A DNA stretch of 25,674 nucleotides from CAZEBW01 sp964510205 (GCA_964510205.1 CAZEBW010000052.1:1-25674), one strand, 5' to 3'. Counted from the stretch's first letter, positions 1 to 8,064 are shown. Numbers and translations: made by a program. The notes: generated by a model not told the origin, from the sequence alone.

Positions 1-137
1 CCGACCGCCGCTACGAGCTATCGCTGAGCGTGGGCCTGGCACGCTACGATCCCGAGCGCCCGTGTTCCATTGATGAGCTGCTGACCCGCGCGGATAGGGC
101 GATGTACAAGCGGAAAAAGCGCGACAGCCTCGCGTAG
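1..137 (+). CDS. GGDEF-domain protein (diguanylate cyclase), C-terminal end only
   Basis: Reading from base 3, the frame ends at TAG 135-137 and gives about 44 residues. They include LSLSVGLARY, then a short loop, then ELLTRADRAMYKRKKR. This is the usual last part of a GGDEF domain: the SVG strand followed by the LL..AD.AMY.AK helix. Such domains make cyclic di-GMP from two GTP, or act as degenerate sensors. The catalytic GGDEF motif lies outside the window, so activity cannot be judged, and neither can any N-terminal sensory domain. The gene ends 55 bases before mfd on the same strand; a weak GC-rich hairpin (about 136-156) lies between them. The family call is firm; the function call is from family knowledge only. 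Confidence 0.85.
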   Translation, partial: DRRYELSLSVGLARYDPERPCSIDELLTRADRAMYKRKKRDSLA

Positions 138-192
138 GGCCTCGGTCGGAGACCCTCGCCCAACAATCATCGGAGTTTGGAAAGGACTTGGC

Positions 193-3100
193 GTGAACCA
201 ACTGAGTCTGTCTGGCCTGCTCGACCTGATCGAAGGCCTCCCCAGCTACCGCGAGCTCACCGAGCGCCTGAGAGCGCAAGAGACAGCCGCATCATCCTCA
301 ATCTCCCCCCTGACCCTCAACCTGCTGTCCTCGGCGCGGCCCTACCTGATCGCCGCCCTGCAGAGCGATCTGAACAGCCCCCTGCTGGTGGTGACGGCCC
401 GACCGGAGCAAGCCAACCAACTCCACAGCCAATTGCGCCTCTGGTCAGCCAGGCCGGAGAGCGTCCTGCTCTTCCCCGAGCCCAACGCCCTGCCCTACGA
501 ACGCATCGCCTGGAACACCGAGACCATCCAGCAGCGCATGAGGGTGCTGGCCACACTGCTGCGAGTCGACAGAGACGGCGCCACTCCCCCCATCGTCATC
601 GCCTCATCCCGCGCCTTGATGCAGAAGACCATCCCCGTGCGCGAATTCCAGGCCGGCGTGCACACGCTGCAGCAGGGCCAGACCATCTCGCTGGAGAAGA
701 TGCTGGCCCGCTGGGTCTCCCTGGGCTACGAGCCGGCCAGCCTCGTCGAGCAGCCGGGCACTTTCAGCCGACGCGGCGGCATCATTGACGTCTTCCCTCC
801 CCAGAGCGACTGGCCGGTGCGCATCGAGCTCTTCGGGGATGAGATCGAGTCGCTGCGCCTGTTCGAGCCAGACACGCAGCTCTCTCGGCAGAGAGTCCCC
901 TCGTTCAGCCTGGTTCCAGCCAGCGAAGCCCTGCCCCAGCTTGGGCCATCGGCGGCTCAGAGCGCGGGTCAGTTGGACCTGTCAGGCTGTCACAAGTCAG
1001 CCGCCGCCGAATTCGAGAGCGACCTCGAAGCTCTGGAGGAAGGCCAGCACTTCACGGGACTGGAGTTCTACATCCCCCATCTCTACTCCCCACCAGGAAG
1101 CCTGATAGATTTCCTGCCCGCTGAGGGACAGCTCATCATTGACGACCTGACCGAATTGGAGTCAGCCCTGGCCGACCTGGAGGCCAGCGCGCTGGAGCTT
1201 CAGAAGAATCTGCTCGAAGCGGGCGAACTGCCCAGCGGCCTCCCCATCCCCTACTTCACCTGGGACGAGCTGCAAGACGCGCTGCTGGATAGACACCCTT
1301 TGGTGCTGGGATACAGCGGAACGCCCGCCGACGGCGACGAGGAACAGCCACTAAGCCGCCGCTTCGTTCCCGGGCCCCGCCACGGTGGGCGGCTCAAGCA
1401 GGTGCTGGAGGACTGGCGGAAGATGCTCCAGGAGGGTCAGCGCATCGTGGTGGTGAGCCGCCAGGCCCAGCGATTGGCCGCGCTGTGGACAGAGCGAGAA
1501 TCCTACGCGCAAACCGTAAGGGTCTCAGAGACCCTTACGGTTTTGCCGCCTCCGGGCAGCCTGACCATTGTGCAGGGCGCCCTGGCCGAAGGCTGGCTCC
1601 TGGAAGCTGAAAGCGGGAAACGGGCAACGGCGCAGTGCTGCCTGATGACCGATGCGGAGATCTTCGGCTGGTCGAGGCCCCAGCCCCGCCGGGTGCGCCG
1701 ACCGAGGGCCGTAACGCCAGAGGCCTTTTTCGCCGACCTGGCGCCCGACGATTACGCCGTGCACATCGAGCACGGCATCGGCATCTTCCGCGGCCTGGTG
1801 GAGCTGACTGCCCCCCCTTTCACCCCCCCCAAAGTTGGGGAGGAAAGAGGGGGGGTGAAGCGGGAGTACCTGGAGGTCGAATACGAGGGGGGAGATAAGC
1901 TGTACGTCCCCATCCACCAGGCGGATCGCCTCAGCCGCTACGTCGGGGCGGCCGATCGCCCTCCCGCGCTCCATCGTCTGGGCGCAGCTCGTTGGGCTCA
2001 GGTCAAGGAGCGGGCCCAGCGAGCTGTGGAGGACATCGCGCGGGAACTGCTGGAGCTCTACGCAGCGCGGGAGGTCATACCAGGCCACGCCTTTCCCCCC
2101 GACCACGTCTGGCAAGCCGAGCTGGAGGCATCCTTCCCCTACATCGAGACCGAGGATCAGCTTCGGGCCGTCGAGGAGATCAAGACGGACATGGAGCAGC
2201 CGAAGCCCATGGATCGGCTCGTCTGCGGCGACGTGGGCTACGGCAAGACCGAAGTGGCCTTGCGGGCGGCTTTCAAGGCCGTGATGGGCCACAAGCAAGT
2301 CGCCATCCTGGTGCCCACCACCGTGCTGGCCCAACAGCACCACACCACCTTTCAGGAGCGGCTCGACCCCTTCCCCGTCGAGATAGAGATGCTCTCCCGC
2401 TTCAGGTCGCGGCAGGAACAGGGGGAGATCCTGAAGAAGCTGCGGGCGGGCGCCACGGACATCGTCATCGGCACCCATCGGCTGATCCAACGGGACGTGG
2501 ATTTCAAAGACCTCGGCCTGCTCATCATAGACGAGGAGCAGCGCTTCGGCGTGACCCACAAAGAGAAGCTCAAGCAGATGCGCAAAGAGGTGGACGTCCT
2601 GACCATGACCGCCACCCCCATCCCTCGCACGCTCTACATGTCGCTGACCGGCGTGCGCGACATGAGCACCATTGACACCCCGCCGGAAGAGCGGCTGCCC
2701 GTCAAGACCCACGTCGGCGAATACGACGAACACATCATCCGCAGGGCCATCCTGCGGGAATTGGACCGGGGCGGGCAGGTCTATTTCGTGCACAACCGCG
2801 TACGAAGCATCCGCGCCGTCGCCCAACGGCTGGAGCGCATCGTGCCCGAAGCCACGCTGGCCATCGGCCACGGTCAGATGCCGGAGAAGGAGCTGGAGCA
2901 GGTGATGCTGGATTTCGCAGCCGGCAAGGTGGACGTGCTGGTCTGCACCTCCATCATCCAGAGCGGGCTGGACATCCCCAACGTCAACACCCTCATCGTC
3001 AACCGGGCCAATCTGTTCGGCCTGGCCGATCTCTACCAGTTGCGAGGCCGGGTCGGGCGGGGCGCCCGCCGGGCCTATGCCTACTTCTTTTACGATCACC

Positions 3101-3822
3101 CTCGCCGCTTGACCGACACCGCCCGCCGGCGCATGGAGACCATCCTGGAGGCCAGCGAGTTGGGGGCCGGGTTCAGCATCGCCATGCGCGACCTGGAGAT
3201 CCGCGGGGCCGGCGACCTGCTCGGCACCCGACAGCACGGCCACATCGCCGCCGTGGGCTTCGACCTCTACTGCCGCCTGCTGGCCCAGGCGGTGCAGAAC
3301 CTCAAACAGGAGCCCCAGCCGGGCGAGACCCCAAAGGTTTCCAAAACCTTTAGGGTCGCCCCCCTCGCGCCTTCCGTGACCATTGACCTGCCCCTGCCGG
3401 CCTTCATCCCCAGGGACTACGTGCCCCATCCGCCCCTCCGTCTGCGGCTCTACCGCCGCATGGCGGGCCTGACCGCGATAGACGAGATTGAGGACATGAA
3501 ACACGAGCTGACGGACCGCTTCGGCAGCCTGCCCGAACCTACGGCCAACTTGCTCTACCAACTGCGCCTCAAGTCCCTGGCCCTCAGCGCCGAGGTGCGG
3601 GGGATTTCCATTCGAGAGGGTCAGATCGTCATCACCGCCGAGAGGGACTTGGAGCGCCAACAACTGGAGCAACGACTAGGCCACCGCGCCCAGGTGGGCC
3701 GACGCTGGCTCCGGCTGCCGCTTCACCGCAGGGAAAGCGTTTGGCGGAGAGAGCTAGTGGAGGTGCTGGAGACGATGGGGCGGATTCGTGAGACGGGGGG
3801 ACAACGGACGGACAGGATTTAG
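193..3822 (+). CDS. mfd: Transcription-repair coupling factor Mfd
   Basis: This 1209-residue protein removes RNA polymerase stalled at DNA lesions and recruits UvrA. The N-terminal third is UvrB-like. The RNA-polymerase-interacting domain starts near residue 520 (DYAVHIEHGIGIF). The RecG-like translocase follows, with Walker A GDVGYGKT (about 679-686, Lys685) and DEEQ box 780-783, then the QLRGRVGRG region and the C-terminal TRCF domain. The start is GTG at 193 with AAAGGA just upstream. The protein is about 60 residues longer than E. coli Mfd (1148 aa). Part of the excess is repeat-derived: an 11-residue palindrome insert near residues 440-450, a Pro/Gly-rich stretch near 540-556 inside the polymerase-binding domain, and a second palindrome near 1045-1055. 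The frame stays open through all three, so the gene is probably functional. Confidence 0.97.
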   Translation: MNQLSLSGLLDLIEGLPSYRELTERLRAQETAASSSISPLTLNLLSSARPYLIAALQSDLNSPLLVVTARPEQANQLHSQLRLWSARPESVLLFPEPNALPYERIAWNTETIQQRMRVLATLLRVDRDGATPPIVIASSRALMQKTIPVREFQAGVHTLQQGQTISLEKMLARWVSLGYEPASLVEQPGTFSRRGGIIDVFPPQSDWPVRIELFGDEIESLRLFEPDTQLSRQRVPSFSLVPASEALPQLGPSAAQSAGQLDLSGCHKSAAAEFESDLEALEEGQHFTGLEFYIPHLYSPPGSLIDFLPAEGQLIIDDLTELESALADLEASALELQKNLLEAGELPSGLPIPYFTWDELQDALLDRHPLVLGYSGTPADGDEEQPLSRRFVPGPRHGGRLKQVLEDWRKMLQEGQRIVVVSRQAQRLAALWTERESYAQTVRVSETLTVLPPPGSLTIVQGALAEGWLLEAESGKRATAQCCLMTDAEIFGWSRPQPRRVRRPRAVTPEAFFADLAPDDYAVHIEHGIGIFRGLVELTAPPFTPPKVGEERGGVKREYLEVEYEGGDKLYVPIHQADRLSRYVGAADRPPALHRLGAARWAQVKERAQRAVEDIARELLELYAAREVIPGHAFPPDHVWQAELEASFPYIETEDQLRAVEEIKTDMEQPKPMDRLVCGDVGYGKTEVALRAAFKAVMGHKQVAILVPTTVLAQQHHTTFQERLDPFPVEIEMLSRFRSRQEQGEILKKLRAGATDIVIGTHRLIQRDVDFKDLGLLIIDEEQRFGVTHKEKLKQMRKEVDVLTMTATPIPRTLYMSLTGVRDMSTIDTPPEERLPVKTHVGEYDEHIIRRAILRELDRGGQVYFVHNRVRSIRAVAQRLERIVPEATLAIGHGQMPEKELEQVMLDFAAGKVDVLVCTSIIQSGLDIPNVNTLIVNRANLFGLADLYQLRGRVGRGARRAYAYFFYDHPRRLTDTARRRMETILEASELGAGFSIAMRDLEIRGAGDLLGTRQHGHIAAVGFDLYCRLLAQAVQNLKQEPQPGETPKVSKTFRVAPLAPSVTIDLPLPAFIPRDYVPHPPLRLRLYRRMAGLTAIDEIEDMKHELTDRFGSLPEPTANLLYQLRLKSLALSAEVRGISIREGQIVITAERDLERQQLEQRLGHRAQVGRRWLRLPLHRRESVWRRELVEVLETMGRIRETGGQRTDRI
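1511..1543. repeat. In-frame 33-nt perfect palindrome inside mfd
   Basis: The 16-base arms AAACCGTAAGGGTCTC (1511-1526) and GAGACCCTTACGGTTT (1528-1543) are exact reverse complements around one central A. The length is divisible by three, so the mfd frame is kept. The encoded peptide is about QTVRVSETLTV. It sits in a poorly conserved linker between the UvrB-like region and the polymerase-interacting domain. The same 16-1-16 design occurs in the restriction enzyme gene at 11822-11854. Confidence 0.9.
1811..1857. repeat. C-run/G-run repeat insertion inside mfd
   Basis: Runs of C followed by AAAGTTGGGGAGG and runs of G form an imperfect inverted repeat. It encodes about PPFTPPKVGEERGGVK, between the conserved strands VELTAP and REYLEVEY of the polymerase-binding domain. 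A related sequence, GAGTTGGGGGAGGACC, lies at the 3' end of the PrsW-like gene (about 6830-6845). That match supports a dispersed repeat rather than native Mfd sequence. Confidence 0.65.
3327..3357. repeat. Second in-frame palindrome inside mfd
   Basis: The arms GACCCCAAAGGTTT (3327-3340) and AAACCTTTAGGGTC (3344-3357) pair over 14 bases with one mismatch around CCA. The peptide is about ETPKVSKTFRVAP. Its left arm with two extra bases (GAGACCCCAAAGGTTT) matches the right arm of the 1511 palindrome at 12 of 16 positions, so the two look like one family with the arms in opposite order. Confidence 0.75.
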
Positions 3823-3847
3823 CGGACTAGCACAGGGCGCGCACGAT

Positions 3848-3916
3848 ACGCTCCAAGCGGACGACAGTCCGCGCCTGGGCAGACTGTAGGTGGGGACTGT
3901 CGTCCCCTTTGAGCGT
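3848..3916. repeat. Long-stem hairpin downstream of mfd, possible terminator
   Basis: A left arm at 3848-3870 (starting ACGCTCCAAG) pairs with a right arm at 3894-3916 (ending CCTTTGAGCGT), about 20 of 23 positions, around a 23-base loop. It starts 26 bases after the mfd stop. There is no clear T-run, so it could be a repeat element, a Rho-independent-like 3' end, or both. Confidence 0.6.
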
Positions 3917-3928
3917 TTCATTATCCGG

Positions 3929-4060
3929 TGGGATTCGTGGGATATTTGTGCGATACGAGCAGCAAACTGTGGGATTTGTGGGATATCTGTGGGTTATTGA
4001 CGCCAGATTGTGGGATATTTGTGGGATATGTGTGGAAAATGTGGGATAGCTGTGGGATAC
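3929..4060. repeat. Degenerate TGTGGGATA short-word repeat
   Basis: About ten copies of a GTGGGATAT(T)TGT-like word occur with irregular spacing across the gene-free stretch after mfd. Spacer words vary (CGAGCAGC, TTGACGCCA). No coding signal was found: the open frame across it translates as the repeat itself. Function unknown. Confidence 0.8.
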
Positions 4061-4065
4061 TCAGG

Positions 4066-4102
4066 TCAGGTGCAACGCACTTCGGAAGTGCGTTGCACCT
4101 GA
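4066..4102. repeat. Perfect 37-nt intergenic palindrome
   Basis: The arms TCAGGTGCAACGCACTTC and GAAGTGCGTTGCACCTGA are exact reverse complements (18 bp) around a single G. The one-base centre is the same design as the coding-region palindromes. The length is 37, not a multiple of three, consistent with its place outside genes. Confidence 0.9.
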
Positions 4103-4106
4103 TTGC

Positions 4107-4185
4107 ATTATCTCGTTGCCTCGTCGCCTCGTCCCTCGTTGCCTCATTGCCTCATTGCCTCTTCCCTCACTGCCTCGTTCCTCCT
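4107..4185. repeat. Degenerate GCCTCGTT/GCCTCATT tandem repeat
   Basis: A pyrimidine-rich run of about nine words (GTTGCCTC, GTCGCCTC, ATTGCCTC, TTCCCTC) ends at the stop codon of the minus-strand regulator. The reverse complement of the same word set reappears at 8221-8300. Confidence 0.75.
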
Positions 4186-5562
4186 TCACTTGAAGATGTA
4201 ATACGTCGCCCGCTTGCGGCCTATCTTCAGCAGCACGTTCTTGTTCACCAAATCGGCCAGGTCCCGGCGGATGGTCTCTGAGCTGACGTCGGGGCAGAGC
4301 TCTTGATACTCGCGGTTGGTGATGCGCTCTTCCTCCAGCAAATAGGCCAGGGCCTGTTCCTGGCGCTCGTTCAGGTCCAGATGAGACCAGCGTCCTCGGT
4401 CAATCTCCTCGCTCACCAGACCTTCCCCGTGCCCGTAGAGGATAACGCGGAATCCGCCCGCCGTCTCCTGAAAGCGCGGGGCCGGCAGCCCGTAATCCCG
4501 CATCAACTTGATCATGCGGTCAATCCCGTAGCCCAGCCGCTCGATGAAGCCCATGTCGGCCAGGATCTGGACGATGACCTCGTTGCGGGAGAAGCGCTCC
4601 TCGACGATGTTATCCACCGTCACGTGGCCGGGCAGGCGGCCTGGGCTATAGAATTCAATGCGGTCGCTGAACATGAAGATGCGAATCTCGTCGCCGCCGA
4701 TGCTGTAGTCGCGGTGGGCCACGGCGTTGACGATGGCCTCGCGCAGGGCCTTGACGGGATACTCGACCCGCTCCTCCCGCTCCAGGCTCAACAGGCGAAC
4801 GCCGCGCTTCATGTTGCTGACCAGAAATGCCTCGGCGCGGCGGATCTGATCGGGCAAAGTCCCCCGGATGTCCTCTCGCACGAACTCGTCGCTCATCTCC
4901 CGCCCAACGTAGCGCGCCACGATGATCTCGCTGGACTTCACGAAGCGCTCGGGCTGCACTCCGAACAGAAGGATGCCGGCGTTGGTTGGCTGATAGTCTC
5001 CATTTTCACGCATCAGGCAACCCCGGTTGTGCAGGGCCTCCTCGGTGGTGTCCGCGCTCAACCCCTCCAGCGAAGCCAAGTACGCCTCCACCTTATCCCA
5101 ATCCACATCATCGAGCGTCGCGCCAGGCGGAACGCGGGATTCAAAGCCTACCTCGCCCCGCTCGATGATCAGCCGGCGCAGATCCTTGGCGGCCAAGGGC
5201 TTGTTCTGAGCGCCAACGCGGCTCAGGTACTTTCCCCGCAGGCTATAGACGCGGGGCAGCCCTGGGGGAACGGTGATGACCAAGACGTCTTGGCCCTCAA
5301 TGGTCACGATCTCTGGCAAGGGAATGATGAGGGGAGGATCGGTGAGAAAAGCGGCCTGCAAGGCTTTGTCGCGAGCCGCCTCAGCGTTCTTCAATCCCAG
5401 CACCCTGCCCGACTTAGGGCCCACGCCCATCAGAACCGTGCCGCCGCTGGTGTTGGCCATAGCCGCCAAAGACTCGGCCAGCTTGCCAACCGCCGTCCGC
5501 TCGCTCTTGAAATCTACCTGCTGTCCTTTGCCCTGCTCCAACAGAGACAATATCTCATCCAT
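4186..5562 (-). CDS. AlbA_2 (Schlafen-like AAA_4) / HATPase-like / winged-helix regulator
   Basis: This 458-residue protein starts MDEILSLLEQGKGQQVDFK. The N-terminal AlbA_2 domain (roughly 1-130) shows the family's E/D-FK start and the segment LAAMANTSGGTVLMGV. The middle and C-terminal part carries the RecG-like ATPase signature REAIVNAVAHRDY and later FIERLGYGIDRM. The last 65 residues form a winged helix of DeoR type (TNREYQEL, then SSETIRRDLADLV). Proteins of this build are usually annotated as putative DNA binding or transcriptional regulators; the ligand is not known. It is last in a minus-strand series after the ABC permease, with 60 bases between. The Shine-Dalgarno GGAG comes from the short-word repeat TTGGAGATTGGA just upstream of the ATG. 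No damage is seen. Confidence 0.85.
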   Translation of the reverse strand: MDEILSLLEQGKGQQVDFKSERTAVGKLAESLAAMANTSGGTVLMGVGPKSGRVLGLKNAEAARDKALQAAFLTDPPLIIPLPEIVTIEGQDVLVITVPPGLPRVYSLRGKYLSRVGAQNKPLAAKDLRRLIIERGEVGFESRVPPGATLDDVDWDKVEAYLASLEGLSADTTEEALHNRGCLMRENGDYQPTNAGILLFGVQPERFVKSSEIIVARYVGREMSDEFVREDIRGTLPDQIRRAEAFLVSNMKRGVRLLSLEREERVEYPVKALREAIVNAVAHRDYSIGGDEIRIFMFSDRIEFYSPGRLPGHVTVDNIVEERFSRNEVIVQILADMGFIERLGYGIDRMIKLMRDYGLPAPRFQETAGGFRVILYGHGEGLVSEEIDRGRWSHLDLNERQEQALAYLLEEERITNREYQELCPDVSSETIRRDLADLVNKNVLLKIGRKRATYYIFK

Positions 5563-5622
5563 AGTCCAATCTCCAATCCCAAGTATCCAATATCCCCTCA
5601 GCTACTGGGTATTGGACATTGG
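5563..5622. repeat. CCAAT/ATTGG short-word repeat between permease and regulator
   Basis: The spacer consists largely of CCAATCTCCAATCCC, TATCCAATATCCC and the inverted GGTATTGGACATTGG. It therefore has degenerate direct and inverted copies of one word. It supplies the ribosome-binding site of the downstream minus-strand gene. Confidence 0.55.
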
Positions 5623-6753
5623 CTATTCCAGCCGCTTGCGAAAACGGGCCGCCGCCAGCGCCAGTAGAGCAACGCCGAATACGGCCATCGCCACCACCTG
5701 CTCGGTCAACAACTCCAGGCCAATGCCTTTCAGAATAATGCCTCGCACGATGATCAAAAAGTAGGTCAAGGGCACGATGTAGCTCATATACTGCAAAACC
5801 TTGGGCATGGCGGCGATGGGGAACATGAAGCCCGAAAGGAATATCGAGGGGAGCATGATGAAATAGCTGAGCAGCATGGACTCCTGCTGGGTGTTGGAGA
5901 CGGTGGAGATGAAGAGCCCCAGCCCCAGAGAGGTCATCAAGGCCAGCGTTGAGAGGGCCAGCAGAAGCAGGATGCTGCCTCGTATCGGCACCCCGAACCA
6001 TAAGGACCCGATGGCCAGCACCTCCAAAGTATCCCCCAGCGCGATAGCCACATAGGGAACCAACTTCCCGATGATGAGCTCATACGATTTGAGAGGGGTG
6101 ACGATGAGCTGCTCAATCGTGCCCCTCTCCCGCTCCCGCACGATGGCCATGGAGGTCAAAAAGGTGGTCAGGAACTGCAGGATGATGCCGATGAGGCCAG
6201 GGATCATGAAGTTGGCGCTGGACAGCTCTGGATTGTACCACACGCGGGGGCGCACCTCCAGGCCGGGCTGCTTCTCAGGGTCTACTCGCAGGATGCGTTC
6301 GACGATCTCGGCCGACTTGGCCTGGCCCACCGCCGTGGCCGCCGAGAGAGCGGCGTTGGCGATGTTGGGATCCGAGCCATCTATGACCACGCTCACCTGG
6401 ACTTTGCCCTCCCGCGCCAGCTCCCTGCTGTAGCCTGCGGGGATGAGCAACCCAGCCCGCGCTTCCCCTCCGTCAATGAGACGAGCCAGGGCCTCCTCGC
6501 TGGCGACATTGTAATTGATGTCGAAGTAGCCCGAGGCGCGATAGGTCTCGATGAGCTCCCTGCTCTGAGCCGTTCGATCCTGGTCAAACACGGCCGTCGA
6601 GATGTGATCCACGTCGGTAGTCGCAGCGTACCCCAGCAGGACCAACTGAATCATGGGGATGAGAAACATCACCGCCAAGGTGCGGGGATCACGAAAGATG
6701 TGGATGAACTCTTTCCGCATCACGGCCAGGGTGCGATGCATGTGATCTCTCAT
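5623..6753 (-). CDS. ABC-2 type transporter permease (YhhJ/YbhR-like)
   Basis: The protein has 376 residues. After a short cytoplasmic start (MRKEFIHIFRDPR), a first membrane helix is at about 25-45 (TLAVMFLIPMIQLVLLGYA). A large extracytoplasmic domain follows to about residue 175 (AVFDQDRTAQSRELIETY, GLLIPAGYSREL), then five hydrophobic segments (LIGIILQFL, ALGDTLEVL, LLLLALSTLALMTSLGLGL, LSYFIMLPSIFLSGFMFPI, MAVFGVALLALAA). This matches ABC2_membrane_3 permeases that export drugs or other hydrophobic molecules. No ATPase partner is encoded next to it. The start could be 6753 or the next ATG at 6741; neither has a clearly better ribosome-binding site. The 60-base gap before the AlbA_2 gene allows co-transcription. 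Confidence 0.9.
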   Translation of the reverse strand: MRDHMHRTLAVMRKEFIHIFRDPRTLAVMFLIPMIQLVLLGYAATTDVDHISTAVFDQDRTAQSRELIETYRASGYFDINYNVASEEALARLIDGGEARAGLLIPAGYSRELAREGKVQVSVVIDGSDPNIANAALSAATAVGQAKSAEIVERILRVDPEKQPGLEVRPRVWYNPELSSANFMIPGLIGIILQFLTTFLTSMAIVRERERGTIEQLIVTPLKSYELIIGKLVPYVAIALGDTLEVLAIGSLWFGVPIRGSILLLLALSTLALMTSLGLGLFISTVSNTQQESMLLSYFIMLPSIFLSGFMFPIAAMPKVLQYMSYIVPLTYFLIIVRGIILKGIGLELLTEQVVAMAVFGVALLALAAARFRKRLE

Positions 6754-6777
6754 TCAGTGATGGCCCTCTCCCCCTAG

Positions 6778-6808
6778 CCCCCTCTCCCAAAAATCCTGGG
6801 AGAGGGGG
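6778..6808. repeat. Perfect 12-bp-stem hairpin, C/G-run family
   Basis: The arms CCCCCTCTCCCA (6778-6789) and TGGGAGAGGGGG (6797-6808) pair exactly around AAAATCC. Another C-run/G-run repeat follows at about 6820-6855 and contains the end of the PrsW-like gene. No T-run follows on either strand, so a terminator role is only possible. Confidence 0.75.
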
Positions 6809-6826
6809 AATCGGAACTTCCCTCCC

Positions 6827-8044
6827 CTAGAGTTGGGGGAGGACCGGGGGTGGGGGGCCGGATGACGGCGCAGGTGGCATCTCAGTCCGCAGCCACGTGG
6901 TAAGGTAGAAGATGGCAAAGATGCTGATTAACGACAACAGAGACAGGAAAGCCATCAACCCCACGGTCATCAAACCGCCAAACGCCAGGCCGATTTCATC
7001 GGTAGTTGGGGAGATGGTGGATAGAGAGACCACGAGTATGATGGAAGCGGCGACATTCCAGAGGGAGTGGAGGGTGACACTGGCAGCGTAAGCAGCCAGG
7101 AGGCGCCAGGGGCGTCGGGTGGCGAAGAGATAATACCATCCCAAGCCCATCAGCCCGCCCCCCAGACAGTGCATGGCCGTAGCCCCCACGCGCATGGTCG
7201 CTACCCCGGCCCAACTCTCCAAAGAAGCGGCTCCGTTGAAGAGGGCCTCGGACAGGGCGAAGCCAGCGCCGCCGGCCAGACCCCACAGAAACGACCGCGC
7301 CTTGCTGGGCCGGCGGTAGCGCATCAGGAGCACGCCCAGGGGCTTGAACAACTCTTCGATCATGGGAGCAATGATCAGCACCAACAAGCCCACGGCGACG
7401 AGAATCGGTGGGGAGAGCAAAGGACTGTACAGGCTCTCGGGATTCTGAAGCCAGCGGGGGTCCTGCAAATAGGCCGACAGCTCCTGAAGCCAAGCCTCGC
7501 CGCCCGGCATCATCACCGCCAGGGCGAACGCTATCACCATCAAGAGCAATCCCGATACGGCCTCTAGCCCGAAGGCCATGAAGGTAGCCAGAAAAGCACC
7601 GCTGGACAGTTGAAGCACCACCTCCCGCCAGCGGATGCCTTCCCCCGCCAGGCTGCGGCCAACAGCGGCCACGAAGAAAAGCGGAGGCAAGGCGGCAGCC
7701 AGGATGTAGAAGGGAGGAAAGGTCAGCGTAGGCGCAAGATCCAGGGCGAGCACAGCCTGGCCGAGGAACACGACCACGATGAAGATAGCAGCCAGCAGCC
7801 CAGCAGGCCGGGGACGGAAGAGTCGGGAGGGGCGGCCCCGCAGCGAGTTCACGCCTTGCCAGGCCAGGAGCAGGCCCAGTCCCAGGCCGAGGACAATGAA
7901 AGAGGCGGCCACGGTTGAGGTCAGCAGATCAACACCCTCTCCCATGACAAATGGAGAGACCGAATACAGCAATCCTATGAGCAGGCCCAGGCCGGCAATG
8001 CTGAGGCCAGCGATGACGACGACGGTTTTGGCGGTTCTGCGCAA
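6827..8044 (-). CDS. PrsW family intramembrane metalloprotease
   Basis: The protein has 405 residues, mostly membrane helices. PrsW proteases cut anti-sigma factors or other membrane proteins inside the bilayer. The expected motifs are present and in order: EELFK at 230-234 (glutamates and lysine), GFALSEALFN at 261-270 (Glu266), AMHCLGGGLMG around His292, and VTLHSLWN around His326. The start is a TTG at 8044, chosen because AGGAGGTGACCC lies five bases upstream; a sigma70-like promoter lies behind it. The extreme C-terminus (PPPPVLPQL) is encoded by a repeat that supplies the stop codon, so the original end may have been replaced. The substrate is unknown. It is first in a minus-strand series with the ABC permease and the AlbA_2 regulator. 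Confidence 0.88.
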   Translation of the reverse strand: MRRTAKTVVVIAGLSIAGLGLLIGLLYSVSPFVMGEGVDLLTSTVAASFIVLGLGLGLLLAWQGVNSLRGRPSRLFRPRPAGLLAAIFIVVVFLGQAVLALDLAPTLTFPPFYILAAALPPLFFVAAVGRSLAGEGIRWREVVLQLSSGAFLATFMAFGLEAVSGLLLMVIAFALAVMMPGGEAWLQELSAYLQDPRWLQNPESLYSPLLSPPILVAVGLLVLIIAPMIEELFKPLGVLLMRYRRPSKARSFLWGLAGGAGFALSEALFNGAASLESWAGVATMRVGATAMHCLGGGLMGLGWYYLFATRRPWRLLAAYAASVTLHSLWNVAASIILVVSLSTISPTTDEIGLAFGGLMTVGLMAFLSLLSLISIFAIFYLTTWLRTEMPPAPSSGPPPPVLPQL

Positions 8045-8064
8045 GGGTCACCTCCTACTCAATA

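Noticed and set aside
1525..3672. A 715-codon open frame on the minus strand across mfd
   Set aside because: It is antisense to a clear mfd with all motifs. The translation has no recognisable domain, and high GC makes long antisense frames common.
3928..4281. A small plus-strand protein of about 117 residues after mfd
   Set aside because: It translates the TGTGGGATA words, the palindrome and the GCCTC words, then runs antisense into the regulator gene. No coding evidence.
4303..5667. A 454-codon plus-strand frame opposite the AlbA_2 regulator
   Set aside because: Shadow of the minus-strand gene; composition is skewed to Ala, Gln, Asp and His with no family resemblance.
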